Shown here: piece by piece, positions 28,001-35,682 of the stretch | How the letters are laid out: every line of letters starts with the position of its first letter | Position numbering within the stretch: the stretch's first letter is position 1 | Assembly (NCBI GenBank): GCA_024244705.1 | Contig: JAAEOK010000036.1 | Coordinates: 155,441-219,440, forward strand | Direction of reading: 5' to 3' | DNA length: 64,000 bases | Origin: Alphaproteobacteria bacterium | GTDB lineage: Bacteria; Pseudomonadota; Alphaproteobacteria; JAAEOK01 | Translations under genes and position numbers: made by a program | Notes under the pieces: generated by a model | Told to the model about the DNA's origin: nothing | Database searches by the model: none | The model's input: the letters and a program-made list of their open reading frames with translations, nothing else

Positions 28001-28417
28001 GGAGGAATCTGCACTGCGATGATGCGCAGCTGGATCGTCCTTGGCCTCCAGGGCCTCGGTCGAATCGATGAGGCACTTGGCCTGAACGCGGGCAACATCA
28101 CTCACTGCCGCGAGACTGGCGATCGGTACATGGAGCCGGAGTGCATCCGCTTGCAGGGCGAACTGATGCTCCGCGTGTCGGATCCGGATCTTGAAGCCGC
28201 GGAGCATTTCTTCCGCGAAGCGGTCACTATCGCGGGGGCCCACGACGCTAAGTCCTGGGAACTGCGGGCTGCGATGTCGCTGGCCGACCTGCTAGGGTCC
28301 CGGGACCGGCACAAGGACGCCATTGCTTGTCTTGAGCCGGTCCTGGGCTGGTTCACGGAAGGACTGGAAACAGCCGATTTGCGCCGGGCGTGTGCGCTCC
28401 TATGCTCGCTCGCATGA
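25073..28417 (+). CDS. SAM domain-cyclase-AAA ATPase-TPR signalling protein
   Basis: 1114 residues from ATG 25073, where the SAM domain begins (TELATWLEKHGLGQFAQVL); an in-frame start exists at 24941. Order: SAM domain 1-62; class III cyclase ~80-275 with VMFCDLVGSTELSEKLD and LLGDGVLAYFGWPQ; AAA ATPase with Walker A GEAGIGKS (~306) and Walker B LILAEDLHWADP (~435); TPR-like helical repeats from ~680 to the end. Both cyclase metal Asp positions are present. The architecture is common in soil proteobacteria, but the signal it senses is unknown. Confidence 0.88.
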   Translation: MTELATWLEKHGLGQFAQVLAENDIDFDVFPSLTEDDLKELGLSIGHRRRFLNALQKSALKLGRSDAAQAERVDDQESADRRQLTVMFCDLVGSTELSEKLDPEDMRSVLGQYHNTVANTVSQHEGHVAKLLGDGVLAYFGWPQAHEAAAEVAVRAALAAVSAVGEHEVAGEPLAARVGIATGSVVIGDMIGESAQERGAVVGSTPNLAARLQALAQPGEVAINDGTRRLIGAAFDLEDRGAHALKGFEDPIPVWRVSGVGSVVSRFDALHGSGLTDFVGRTHEIGLLEDRWRQAQNGEGQVVLLSGEAGIGKSRIMREFALARTAEERQILRYQCSPHEVHAAFHPIVTELSAAAGFLPNDPPELRLDKLETHLGEIFEELDEAAPLFACLLSLPRERYPPIEMGPQRRKQRTVALLSERVARLATEQPVLILAEDLHWADPSSIEALDAVIERTQELPVLVVATTRPEYAPEWDGHGHVTLHSLNRLGHGDGRAIAEAVAVGKALPKEVLERIVMQTDGIPLFVEELTKTVLESGLLEERNDRYVLTGPLPDLAIPSTLQDSLMARLDRLAPVRQVIQAAACIGREFDAGLLSAAVAMDSDSLDDALDQLVEAQLIFRRTGVAEERYIFKHALVQDAAYASLLKSSRQPLHARLARALEETRDPDALELARHHFAAGAYERSAGLFLSAGQKLLEASAVAEAIGALEQGLVAMQALPPSRDRDRLELDIRIALGAGRMANFGWAHPSVSEAFEPAYPLARSFGDNVALASILWGLWVHYQTRTNFPQAHEWLSELRTVAGENSETDLPVVYDMSAGCQYFWEADYEHAVVHTDHLKEIYVPERHARIASLTNHDPLVFSQHWAGSLAEWIRGYPDRSIERLDEAVSLARKIGHPFNLMFALTAGATALIYRGEADRLLEFCDEAEKVVTEEALGQFSMNVCVYQWRGAARIQQREFGIGHSLAVKGNEYWTMSGGGICTAMMRSWIVLGLQGLGRIDEALGLNAGNITHCRETGDRYMEPECIRLQGELMLRVSDPDLEAAEHFFREAVTIAGAHDAKSWELRAAMSLADLLGSRDRHKDAIACLEPVLGWFTEGLETADLRRACALLCSLA

Positions 28418-28614
28418 CACCTGGCGAGAGGCCATGGCGGGGCCGTTCATTGTCCGCTTGGGGTCATTCCGCGACATTGGGCTGCCGCATGCCAATGTCC
28501 GCAGGCGAGTGTTCTTCTGACATGGACTGCCCCGCATTGAACTGTCGGGTGGCGCCGTGATTCATGTGTCGACGGGGCCCATTGACCGAGGGATTTTGAG
28601 ACCACCCGTCCAAC
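28418..28614. other. intergenic stretch before the second cobalamin block
   Basis: Nothing coding recognised. It carries two similar segments, TGTCCGCTTGGGGTCATTCC and a later CCAATGTCCGCAGGCGAG. They resemble non-coding sequence seen in many alphaproteobacterial intergenic regions. It marks the right border of the accessory stretch. Confidence 0.4.
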
Positions 28615-28643
28615 TTGACGCGGTTCGGCGCCGCGCCTAGGGT
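28615..28643 (+). promoter_or_regulatory. candidate promoter of the cbiX operon
   Basis: TTGACG (28615-28620), 17-base spacer, TAGGGT (28638-28643). The layout mirrors the cobU riboswitch promoter and would leave a leader of about 190 bases before cbiX. Confidence 0.45.
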
Positions 28644-28836
28644 CATGGCGCGACGGCGTCCCGGCAGGGGCTGAGAGAGATCCTGGTGCGATCGACCCAA
28701 TTCGGGGATCAACGCCGGGGCTGTCTGGCAAATCTGAACGCGGCGGCATCCCCATGCCACCGCCCCATCCCCGGAACGCTATCGGAGACGACGTATTCGG
28801 CGCATTTGTGCGCCGATCCGCGGTGAGGGACGAGGC
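28644..28836 (+). promoter_or_regulatory. long GC-rich leader of cbiX, possible structured RNA
   Basis: About 190 bases without a gene between a promoter-like pair and the cbiX start. CCCGGC (near 28659) can pair with GCCGGG (near 28716), and GGGTC (28640) with GACCC (28697). GGCTGAGAGAG inside recalls the start of a TPP aptamer, but the remaining TPP core is not recognisable. The B12 box and CCCGCAACTGT of cobalamin riboswitches are absent. It may be a divergent or new regulatory RNA. Identity not established. Confidence 0.35.
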
Positions 28837-29814
28837 ATGGGCGATCGTATGGGCGTGATGATCTGCGGGCACGGCAGCCGCGATGAACGGGCGGTCGCCG
28901 AATTCGCCCGCGTCGCCGAGGCCTTGCGCGGGCGCTTCGCCGACTGGCCGGTCGACTACGGTTATCTCGAATTCGCCACGCCGGTCATCCGCGACGGCCT
29001 CGACCGCCTGCGCGAACAGGGCGCGACGCGGATCCTTGCGGTTCCCGGCATGCTGTTCGCCGCCGGCCACGCCAAGAACGACATTCCCTCGGTGCTCAAC
29101 ACCTATCGGGCGGAACACGACGGCCTGCGCATCGACTACGGCCGCGAGCTCGGGATCGACCTCAAGATGCTGCGCGCCGCCGGCGCCCGAATCGAAGAGG
29201 CGCTGGCGGCGGCGGGCGACGACGTGCCGCGCCATGACACCGCGCTCGTCGTGGTCGGCCGCGGCGCCTCGGATCCGGACGCCAACTCCAACGTCGCCAA
29301 GGTCATGCGGATGTTATGGGAAGGGCTCGGCTTCGGCTGGGGCGAGACCTGCTACTCCGGCGTCACGTTTCCCCTGGTCAAGCCGGCCCTCGAGCATGTC
29401 GCGCGGCTCGGTTACCGGCGCGTCGTCGTGTTTCCCTATTTCCTCTTCACCGGAATTTTGGTGCGCCGCATCTACGATCATACCGACGCGGTCGCCGCAC
29501 GTTACCCCGGGATCGAATTCGTCAAGGCGCCTTATCTCAACGATCATCCCCTGGTCATGGATACCTTCGCCGAGCGGGTACAAGAGATCCTCGACGGCGA
29601 TAACAAGATGAACTGCCAATTGTGCAAGTATCGCGAACAGGTGCTGGGCTTCGAGGACGAGGTCGGACTGCCGCAGGAAAGCCACCATCACCATGTCGAG
29701 GGCATCGGCGGCGGTCACGACCATGGCCACGGCCATGCCCACCATCACCCTTATCCCCACGCCGACCATCCGCTCGGGCCGCGGAGTTTCGATAAGCCGG
29801 TCGAGCCGGAGTAG
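28837..29814 (+). CDS. cbiX: sirohydrochlorin cobaltochelatase, long form CbiX(L)
   Basis: 325 residues: two CbiX repeats (MICGHGSRDERAVAEFARV, then VVGRGASDPDANSNVAKV) with the active-site His12 in CGHGSRDE. The C-terminal extension carries MNCQLC (C260, C263), the MxCxxC iron-sulfur motif of CbiX(L), and a His-rich tail (HHHHVEG, HDHGHGHAHHHPYPHADH). It inserts Co2+ early, into sirohydrochlorin or precorrin-2. First gene of the second cobalamin block; cobH starts 11 bases after its stop. Confidence 0.95.
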   Translation: MGDRMGVMICGHGSRDERAVAEFARVAEALRGRFADWPVDYGYLEFATPVIRDGLDRLREQGATRILAVPGMLFAAGHAKNDIPSVLNTYRAEHDGLRIDYGRELGIDLKMLRAAGARIEEALAAAGDDVPRHDTALVVVGRGASDPDANSNVAKVMRMLWEGLGFGWGETCYSGVTFPLVKPALEHVARLGYRRVVVFPYFLFTGILVRRIYDHTDAVAARYPGIEFVKAPYLNDHPLVMDTFAERVQEILDGDNKMNCQLCKYREQVLGFEDEVGLPQESHHHHVEGIGGGHDHGHGHAHHHPYPHADHPLGPRSFDKPVEPE

Positions 29815-29825
29815 GGGCGGCGGCG

Positions 29826-30455
29826 ATGGTTCCCTATCTCAAGGATCCGGCGGCGATCTACCGCAAGTCTTTCGCGACGGTGCGGGCGGAGACCAGTCTC
29901 GACGGCATGCCGCCGGAGGTCGCGGACACCGCGCTGCGCATGGTTCACGCCTGTGGCATGCCCGATATCGTCGACGATTTGCGCTACAGCGTCGACGTGG
30001 TCGCCGCGGCGCGGACGGCCTTTGATGCCAGTGCTCCCATACTCGCCGACTGCACCATGGTCGTCGCCGGCATCCTGAAGGCGCACCTGGCCGACGGTGT
30101 CGGCGTGCATTGCTATATTGATGACCCGGCGGCCAAATGCTTGGCGGCCGACCTGGCGACCACCCGGTCGGCGGCGGCGGTCGAACTGTGGCGGCCGGTT
30201 CTCGATGGTGCCGTGGTCGTCATCGGCAATGCCCCGACGGCGCTGTTCCGGCTCCTTGAAGTACTGGATGAAGGCGGTCCCCGGCCGGCCGCGATCGTCG
30301 CCTGCCCGGTGGGCTTCGTCGGTGCCGCCGAGTCGAAACAGGCCCTTGCCGATAATCCGCGCGGCGTGCCGTACCTGACCCTTCTCGGGCGCCGTGGCGG
30401 CAGCGCCATCGCCGCCGCGGCGATCAATGCCGTGCTGGTGGGAGCCGCGACATGA
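29826..30455 (+). CDS. cobH: precorrin-8X / cobalt-precorrin-8 methylmutase
   Basis: 209 residues, the usual family size. RMVHACGM contains the catalytic His41, DDLRYSVDVV and LADCTMVVAGI follow, and IVACPVGFVGAAESKQAL is the conserved C-terminal signature. It moves the C-11 methyl to C-12, giving (hydrogeno/cob)yrinic acid. Starts 11 bases after cbiX and overlaps cobL by ATGA. Confidence 0.95.
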   Translation: MVPYLKDPAAIYRKSFATVRAETSLDGMPPEVADTALRMVHACGMPDIVDDLRYSVDVVAAARTAFDASAPILADCTMVVAGILKAHLADGVGVHCYIDDPAAKCLAADLATTRSAAAVELWRPVLDGAVVVIGNAPTALFRLLEVLDEGGPRPAAIVACPVGFVGAAESKQALADNPRGVPYLTLLGRRGGSAIAAAAINAVLVGAAT

Positions 30456-31666
30456 CGCCATGGCTGTCGATCGTCGGGCTCGGCGAGGACGGGCTCGACG
30501 GGCTCACCTCCGGTGCCCGGTCATTGATCGACAACGCCGAAGTGCTGGTCGGCGGCGACCGCCACCTCGCCATGGTGCCGCCGGCAGCCGACGAAGACCG
30601 GCCGCGTCTGGTCTGGACGACACCGTTGTCGAAGCTGGTCGAGGACATCGTCGGGCGGCGGGGTCAGCGGGTCTGCGTGTTGGCGACCGGCGACCCGTTG
30701 TGGTATGGCATCGGTGTCACCCTGGCGCGCCATATCCCCATCGCGGAGATGCGGGTGATCCCGGTGCCGTCGGCGTTCAGCCTGGCCTGCGCGCGGCTCG
30801 GCTGGTCGCTGTCCGAGGTTGCGACCTTGACCCTGCACGGCCGCCCACTGTCGCTGCTGAACGGATTCGTCCAGCCGGGAGCGCGGCTTATCGTGTTGAG
30901 CGACAGTCGGGATACGCCGGCCGCGGTCGCCCGCATTCTCGACGAGGCGGGTTACGGGCACAGCCCGATCATCGTGCTCGAACACATGGGCGGCCCCGAT
31001 GAACGAATCGTCAACGCGACCGCCGGAACCTGGCGGGAGACCGAAATTCGCGATTTCAACACGATCGCCATAGATTGTATGGCCGGGCCGGATGCCAAGG
31101 TGCAATCGCGTGTTCCGGGCCTGCCCGATGACGCCTATCGCCATGACGGTCAATTGACCAAGCGCGAGGTGCGTGCGGCGACCCTGGCGGCCTTGATGCC
31201 GACGCCGGGCGCACGATTGTGGGATGTCGGCGCCGGCGCCGGATCGGTCGCCATCGAGTGGCTTCGCGCCATCGACCATGGTTCCGCGGTCGCCATCGAA
31301 CGCGATCCGGACCGCGCGACTTGCATCGCCGACAACGCGCTCGCTCTGGGTACGCCGACGCTCGAAGTGGTGACCGGAACGGTCCCGGCGGCACTCGCCG
31401 GATTGCCGCCCCCGGACGCGGTTTTCATCGGCGGCGGCCTGACCGAGCCCGGTGTCGTCGACGCGTGCTGGCAAGCTCTCGGTTCCGGCGGCCGTCTGGT
31501 CGCCAACGGGGTGACGCTCGAATCGGAAGCGCGGCTGATCGCCCTTAGCTCGGAATACGGTGGGACATTGACCCGGCTTAGTATTGCGCGTGCCGAACCG
31601 GTGGGCGGTTTTACCGGATGGCGGCCGCTGATGCCGGTCGTCCAATGGGCGGTGCGCAAGCGATGA
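30452..31666 (+). CDS. cobL: precorrin-6Y C5,15-methyltransferase (decarboxylating), CbiE-CbiT fusion
   Basis: 404 residues. The N-terminal CbiE tetrapyrrole methylase part begins LSIVGLGEDGLDGLTSGAR and has VCVLATGDPLWYGIG. The C-terminal CbiT class I methyltransferase part starts at TKREVRAATLAALMPTPGARLWDVGAGAGSVAIE. It methylates C-5 and C-15 and decarboxylates the C-12 side chain. Translationally coupled to cobH and cobI by 4-base overlaps. Confidence 0.95.
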   Translation: MTPWLSIVGLGEDGLDGLTSGARSLIDNAEVLVGGDRHLAMVPPAADEDRPRLVWTTPLSKLVEDIVGRRGQRVCVLATGDPLWYGIGVTLARHIPIAEMRVIPVPSAFSLACARLGWSLSEVATLTLHGRPLSLLNGFVQPGARLIVLSDSRDTPAAVARILDEAGYGHSPIIVLEHMGGPDERIVNATAGTWRETEIRDFNTIAIDCMAGPDAKVQSRVPGLPDDAYRHDGQLTKREVRAATLAALMPTPGARLWDVGAGAGSVAIEWLRAIDHGSAVAIERDPDRATCIADNALALGTPTLEVVTGTVPAALAGLPPPDAVFIGGGLTEPGVVDACWQALGSGGRLVANGVTLESEARLIALSSEYGGTLTRLSIARAEPVGGFTGWRPLMPVVQWAVRKR

Positions 31667-32370
31667 CCGGTACGCTTTTCGGATTGGGCGTCGGACCCGG
31701 CGATCCTGAGCTGCTGACCCTGAAGGCGCTGCGCCTGCTGCGGGCATCGCCGGTCGTGGCCTATCCGGCGCCGGAGACGGGTGACAGCTTCGCCCGCTCC
31801 ATCGTCGCGGACCATCTTTGCAACGGCGTGATCGAGGTGCCGATCCGCATTCCCATCGCCGGCGGGGCCTTCCCCGACGAGACGATCTATGACAGGGCGG
31901 CCAAGACCTTGAGCGAGCATCTCGCGGCGGGGCGGGACATCGCCGTGCTGTGCGAGGGCGATCCCTTCTTCTACGGCTCGTTCATGTATCTGTTCGGCCG
32001 TCTCGCCGCGACGCACAAGGTCGAGGTCGTTCCCGGCGTTTCCTCTCTCATGGCCTGCGCCGCGGTCCTCGGCGCGCCGCTCTCGGCACGCAACGACACC
32101 CTGGCCGTGCTGCCGGCGCCGCTGCCGGCCAAAGTGCTGCGCGAACGCCTGCGCGACGCCGAGGCGGCGGCGATTATCAAGGTCGGGCGGCATTTCGAGA
32201 AAGTGCGCGGCGTGCTGAACGAACTCGGGCTCACCGATTGCGCCCACTACGTCGAGCGGGCGACACTGGAAAACCAGCGCATCGTCGCGATCGAGGCGGT
32301 CGATCCGGCGACCGTACCCTATTTTTCCTTGATCCTGGTTCACCGCCGCGGATCGGCGTGGCGGCCATGA
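31663..32370 (+). CDS. cobI: precorrin-2 C20-methyltransferase (CobI/CbiL)
   Basis: 235 residues starting in an ATGA overlap with cobL. GLGVGPGDPELLTLKALRLL, AVLCEGDPFFYGSFMYLF and VVPGVSSLMACAAVLGAPL are the three canonical blocks of the family. It adds the C-20 methyl from SAM to (cobalt-)precorrin-2. The stop overlaps the ATG of the following fusion gene. Confidence 0.95.
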   Translation: MTGTLFGLGVGPGDPELLTLKALRLLRASPVVAYPAPETGDSFARSIVADHLCNGVIEVPIRIPIAGGAFPDETIYDRAAKTLSEHLAAGRDIAVLCEGDPFFYGSFMYLFGRLAATHKVEVVPGVSSLMACAAVLGAPLSARNDTLAVLPAPLPAKVLRERLRDAEAAAIIKVGRHFEKVRGVLNELGLTDCAHYVERATLENQRIVAIEAVDPATVPYFSLILVHRRGSAWRP

Positions 32371-34184
32371 CGACGCCGGCGATCATCGTTCTCACCCAGG
32401 CGGGACTCCCTGTCGCGGAGCGCATTCGGTCCGCGCTGGGCCGGGGCGAGATCCATGTTCTCGTCGGCCGCGTCGACGGCGGCGACGTCGCCTTTGAAAC
32501 GCCCACCGTGCATTTGCGCGGGCAGTTCCAGGCCGGGCGGCCGATCGTCGGCATCTGCGCCGCCGGGATCCTGGTCCGCGCGTTGGCCCCGGTACTGACC
32601 GACAAGCGCGGCGAACCGCCGGTCGTGGCGGTCGCCGAGGATGGCAGCACCGCGGTGCCGCTGCTCGGCGGGCACCACGGCGCCAACGATTTGGCGCGCC
32701 GCATCGCGCGCGCGCTCGACGGCGTGGCGGCGGTGACAACGGCGGGGGACCTACGCTTCGGCATCGCGCTCGATACGCCGCCGGCGGGCTATGTCCTGGC
32801 CAATCCCGCCGATACCAAGACGGTTTCGGCCGCTCTTCTGGCCGGTGCGACGGTGCGCCTGGAGGGTGAAGCGCCGTGGCTCGCCGACAGCGAATTGCCG
32901 TTGGCGCCCGACGGCACCGTGACCCTGCGCGTGACCGCGCGGGCCGAGCCGGGTGCGCCGGACCGGTTGGTCTATCACCCGGCGACGCTCGCCGTCGGTA
33001 TCGGCTGCGAGCGCGGCTGCGCGCCCGAAGAACTGGTCGATCTGGTCGACCGGACCCTCGCCGAGCACGAGCTGGCGCCGAAATCCGTGGCATTGTTGGT
33101 TTCGCTCGATCTCAAGGCGGACGAGCCGGCGGTGCATCGGGTCGCCGCCCATCTGTCGCGGCCGGTCCGGTTCTTCGATGCCGACCGCCTCGAGGCCGAG
33201 ACACCGCGTCTCGCCACTCCGTCAGACACCGTCTTCCGCGAAGTCGGCTGCCATGGTGTAGCCGAGGCGGCGGCGCTGGCGGCGGCCGGAGCGGACGGCA
33301 CGCTGCTCGTTGCCAAGCACAAATCGGCCCGCGCCACCTGTGCCGTCGCCGGTGCCCCGGCACCGATCGATCCGGCGGCGGCGGGCCGGCCACGCGGACT
33401 GCTGTCGGTGGTCGGCATCGGTCCCGGCGCGGCAACCTGGCGGACGCCCGAGGCCGAACAACATCTCGTGGCGGCCGATGACCTCGTCGGCTATCGCGGC
33501 TACCTCGATCTCCTCGGCGACTCGGTGATCGGCAAGACACGCCACGACTTCGACCTCGGCGAGGAAGAGCTTCGGGTCCGCCATGCCCTCGACTTGGCCG
33601 CCCGCGGGCAGCGGGTGGCGCTGGTCTCGTCGGGTGACGCCGGCATCTATGCCATGGCATCGCTGGTCTTCGAGGTGCTGGACGGTGGCGAGGATTCTGG
33701 CTGGCGCCGCGTCGAGGTCGCCGTGGTGCCCGGTATCAGCGCCCTGCAGGCGGCTGCGGCTCGTGCCGGCGCCCCGCTCGGCCATGATTTCTGCGCCATC
33801 TCGCTGTCCGACTTGCTGACCCCGTGGCCGGCAATCGAGCGCCGCGTGCGCGCCGCGGCGGAAGGCGACTTCGTCGTCGCCTTTTACAACCCTGTCTCGC
33901 AACGGCGGCGCGACCAGTTGGCGCGGGCCCGCGACATCCTGCTCGACCATCGCTCGCCGACGACCCCGGTGGTGCTGGCACGGAACCTCGGCCGCGATGG
34001 CGAGGCGGTGCGCCATTGCACACTCGGTGCACTCGATCCCGGCGACATCGACATGTTGACGCTGGTTCTCGTCGGCTCGACGGAAACCCGGCGATTCGGT
34101 GATGGCGATGAACGGGCCTGGGTCTACACGCCACGCGGCTACAGCGGCAAAGGCGAAGCCGATCGCAGGGAGAAGGCGTCGTGA
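32367..34184 (+). CDS. CbiG-CobJ (CbiH) fusion: cobalt-precorrin-5A hydrolase and C17-methyltransferase
   Basis: 605 residues. Residues ~1-325 are CbiG: GRPIVGICAAGILVRALAPVL, LLGGHHGANDLARRIA and the C-terminal GIGCERGCAPEEL and VLLVAKHKSARAT-like segment. Residues ~344-600 are CobJ/CbiH: LLSVVGIGPGAATWRTPEA, VALVSSGDAGIYAMASLV, VVPGISALQAAAARAGAPLGHDFC. CbiG opens the delta-lactone in the anaerobic route and CobJ/CbiH contracts the ring. The frame upstream of 32367 is a shadow of cobI. Overlaps cobI and cobM. Confidence 0.93.
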   Translation: MTTPAIIVLTQAGLPVAERIRSALGRGEIHVLVGRVDGGDVAFETPTVHLRGQFQAGRPIVGICAAGILVRALAPVLTDKRGEPPVVAVAEDGSTAVPLLGGHHGANDLARRIARALDGVAAVTTAGDLRFGIALDTPPAGYVLANPADTKTVSAALLAGATVRLEGEAPWLADSELPLAPDGTVTLRVTARAEPGAPDRLVYHPATLAVGIGCERGCAPEELVDLVDRTLAEHELAPKSVALLVSLDLKADEPAVHRVAAHLSRPVRFFDADRLEAETPRLATPSDTVFREVGCHGVAEAAALAAAGADGTLLVAKHKSARATCAVAGAPAPIDPAAAGRPRGLLSVVGIGPGAATWRTPEAEQHLVAADDLVGYRGYLDLLGDSVIGKTRHDFDLGEEELRVRHALDLAARGQRVALVSSGDAGIYAMASLVFEVLDGGEDSGWRRVEVAVVPGISALQAAAARAGAPLGHDFCAISLSDLLTPWPAIERRVRAAAEGDFVVAFYNPVSQRRRDQLARARDILLDHRSPTTPVVLARNLGRDGEAVRHCTLGALDPGDIDMLTLVLVGSTETRRFGDGDERAWVYTPRGYSGKGEADRREKAS

Positions 34185-34945
34185 CCGTTCATTTCATCGG
34201 CGCCGGGCCGGGCGATCCGGATCTGATCACGGTGCGCGGCCAACGTTTGATCGAGAGCTGTCCGGTCTGCCTCTATGCGGGGTCTCTGGTGCCGCCGGCG
34301 GTAATCGGGCGAACGCCGCCGGGTGCGCGGATTATCGATACCGCCGCCCTGACCCTCGACGACATCGTCGCCGAATTCGAGAGTGCCGATGCCGCCGGGC
34401 TCGACGTGGCGCGGGTGCATTCCGGCGACCCGTCGATCTATGGCGCGATCGGCGAGCAGATGCGCCGCCTCGAAGCGCTCGGCATCGCTTATGACGTGAC
34501 CCCTGGGGTTCCGGCGTTCGCCGCCGCCGCGGCCCGGCTCGGCGCCGAGCTGACGCTACCCGAAATCAGCCAGACCGTGATCCTGACCCGCACCGCGATG
34601 AAATCGTCGGCGATGCCGGCAGGCGAGGAGCTGGGAGGGTTGGCGCGGACCGGTGCGACGCTCGTCATTCATCTTTCGGTGCGCAATTTACGTCATATCG
34701 AGGAATCGCTGACCCCTCACTATGGCGCCGATTGCCCCGTCGTTGTCGCCTATCGCGTCGGCTGGCCGGACGAAACCTTCATCCACGGCACCTTGGCCGA
34801 CATCCGGGGCAAGGTGCGGAAGGCGAAAATCACCCGCACGGCGTTGGTCATCGTCGGCCGTGTGCTGTCGTCATCCCGGTTCCGCGACAGCGCCCTCTAT
34901 GACCCCGAGCACGTTCATGTGCTGCGTCCGCGCCGGCAAGGCTAG
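34181..34945 (+). CDS. cobM: precorrin-4 / cobalt-precorrin-4 C11-methyltransferase
   Basis: 254 residues with GTG start inside a GTGA overlap with the fusion gene. VHFIGAGPGDPDLITVRGQRLI, RVHSGDPSIYGAIGEQ, VTPGVPAFAAAAARLGAELT and ARTGATLVIHLSVRN are the SAM-methylase blocks typical of CobM/CbiF. Last gene of this plus-strand run; cobK converges on it, overlapping by 4 bases. Confidence 0.95.
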   Translation: MTVHFIGAGPGDPDLITVRGQRLIESCPVCLYAGSLVPPAVIGRTPPGARIIDTAALTLDDIVAEFESADAAGLDVARVHSGDPSIYGAIGEQMRRLEALGIAYDVTPGVPAFAAAAARLGAELTLPEISQTVILTRTAMKSSAMPAGEELGGLARTGATLVIHLSVRNLRHIEESLTPHYGADCPVVVAYRVGWPDETFIHGTLADIRGKVRKAKITRTALVIVGRVLSSSRFRDSALYDPEHVHVLRPRRQG

Positions 34946-35682
34946 TGTTGTGCGGCGAGCCAGGCGAGCGCGGCTCCGATGTCGCCGACCCGCTTTCCGG
35001 GCGGCGGCGGCGGGCGCTCGATCATGATCACGTCGATGCCTCGCTCGCGGGCGGCGTCGAGTTTGGCGCGGCTGCCGTCGCCGCCACTGTTCTTGGTCAC
35101 CAGCGTATCGATCTCGTGCTCGGCCATGAGTGTTCGCTCGCCGTCGAGCGCGAACGGGCCGCGGGCCAACACCAGCGTGGCGTCGGCGAACGGCAACGGA
35201 TCCACGGGCGGCTCGATCAGGCGGACGAGGAAATGCACGTCGTCGCGGCCGGCAAAGGCGGGCAGGTCGCGATGGCCGGTGGTGAGCAGGGCCCGCGCGC
35301 CCGATGGGAGCGCGGTTGCCGCGGCGTCGGCGCTGGCCACCCGCCGCCAGCGGTCGCCGTCGATCGGAGTCCAGGCCGGGCGGCAAAGAACCAGTCGCGG
35401 GCAGGCCGTTTCGGCGCAGGCGACGGCGGCGTTGGCCGAGATTCGGACGGCGAACGGATGGGTGGCGTCGATGACGGCCGCGATCCGGTGTTCGCCGATA
35501 AATTGCACGAGCGCCTCGACCCCGCCGAAGCCGCCGACGCGGACCTCCCCGGGCGGAGCGACGGGTGAGCGAGTTCGACCGGCGAGCGAGAAGATGAGAT
35601 GGACATCGGGAAGGTCGACGGCGCGGCGCGCGAAGGCGATGGCCTGCGCGGTGCCACCGAGGAGGAGCACGGGCCTAGCCAT
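34942..35682 (-). CDS. cobK: precorrin-6A / cobalt-precorrin-6A reductase
   Basis: 246 residues. The N-terminal VLLLGGTAQAIAFARRAV is the NADPH-binding signature of the family, VIDATHPFAVRISANAAVAC is diagnostic, and VTKNSGGDGSRAKLDAARE closes it. The start (35682) overlaps the end of cbiD by 8 bases; the longer open frame is a shadow. It reduces the macrocycle before C-5/C-15 methylation. Second gene of a cbiD-cobK pair inserted on the minus strand. Confidence 0.93.
   Translation of the reverse strand: MARPVLLLGGTAQAIAFARRAVDLPDVHLIFSLAGRTRSPVAPPGEVRVGGFGGVEALVQFIGEHRIAAVIDATHPFAVRISANAAVACAETACPRLVLCRPAWTPIDGDRWRRVASADAAATALPSGARALLTTGHRDLPAFAGRDDVHFLVRLIEPPVDPLPFADATLVLARGPFALDGERTLMAEHEIDTLVTKNSGGDGSRAKLDAARERGIDVIMIERPPPPPGKRVGDIGAALAWLAAQH

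Noticed and set aside
28644..28740. TPP riboswitch before cbiX
   Set aside because: GGCTGAGAGAG and GGATCA-ACGCCGG look similar to TPP pieces, but the ACCTGATC and TAATxCCxGCG core is missing and the neighbour is not a thiamine gene. Kept only as an unclassified leader.
28600..28836. Second cobalamin riboswitch
   Set aside because: No CCCGCAACTGT, GCCACTG or AGTCAGGA box could be found here, unlike at 8657-8862.
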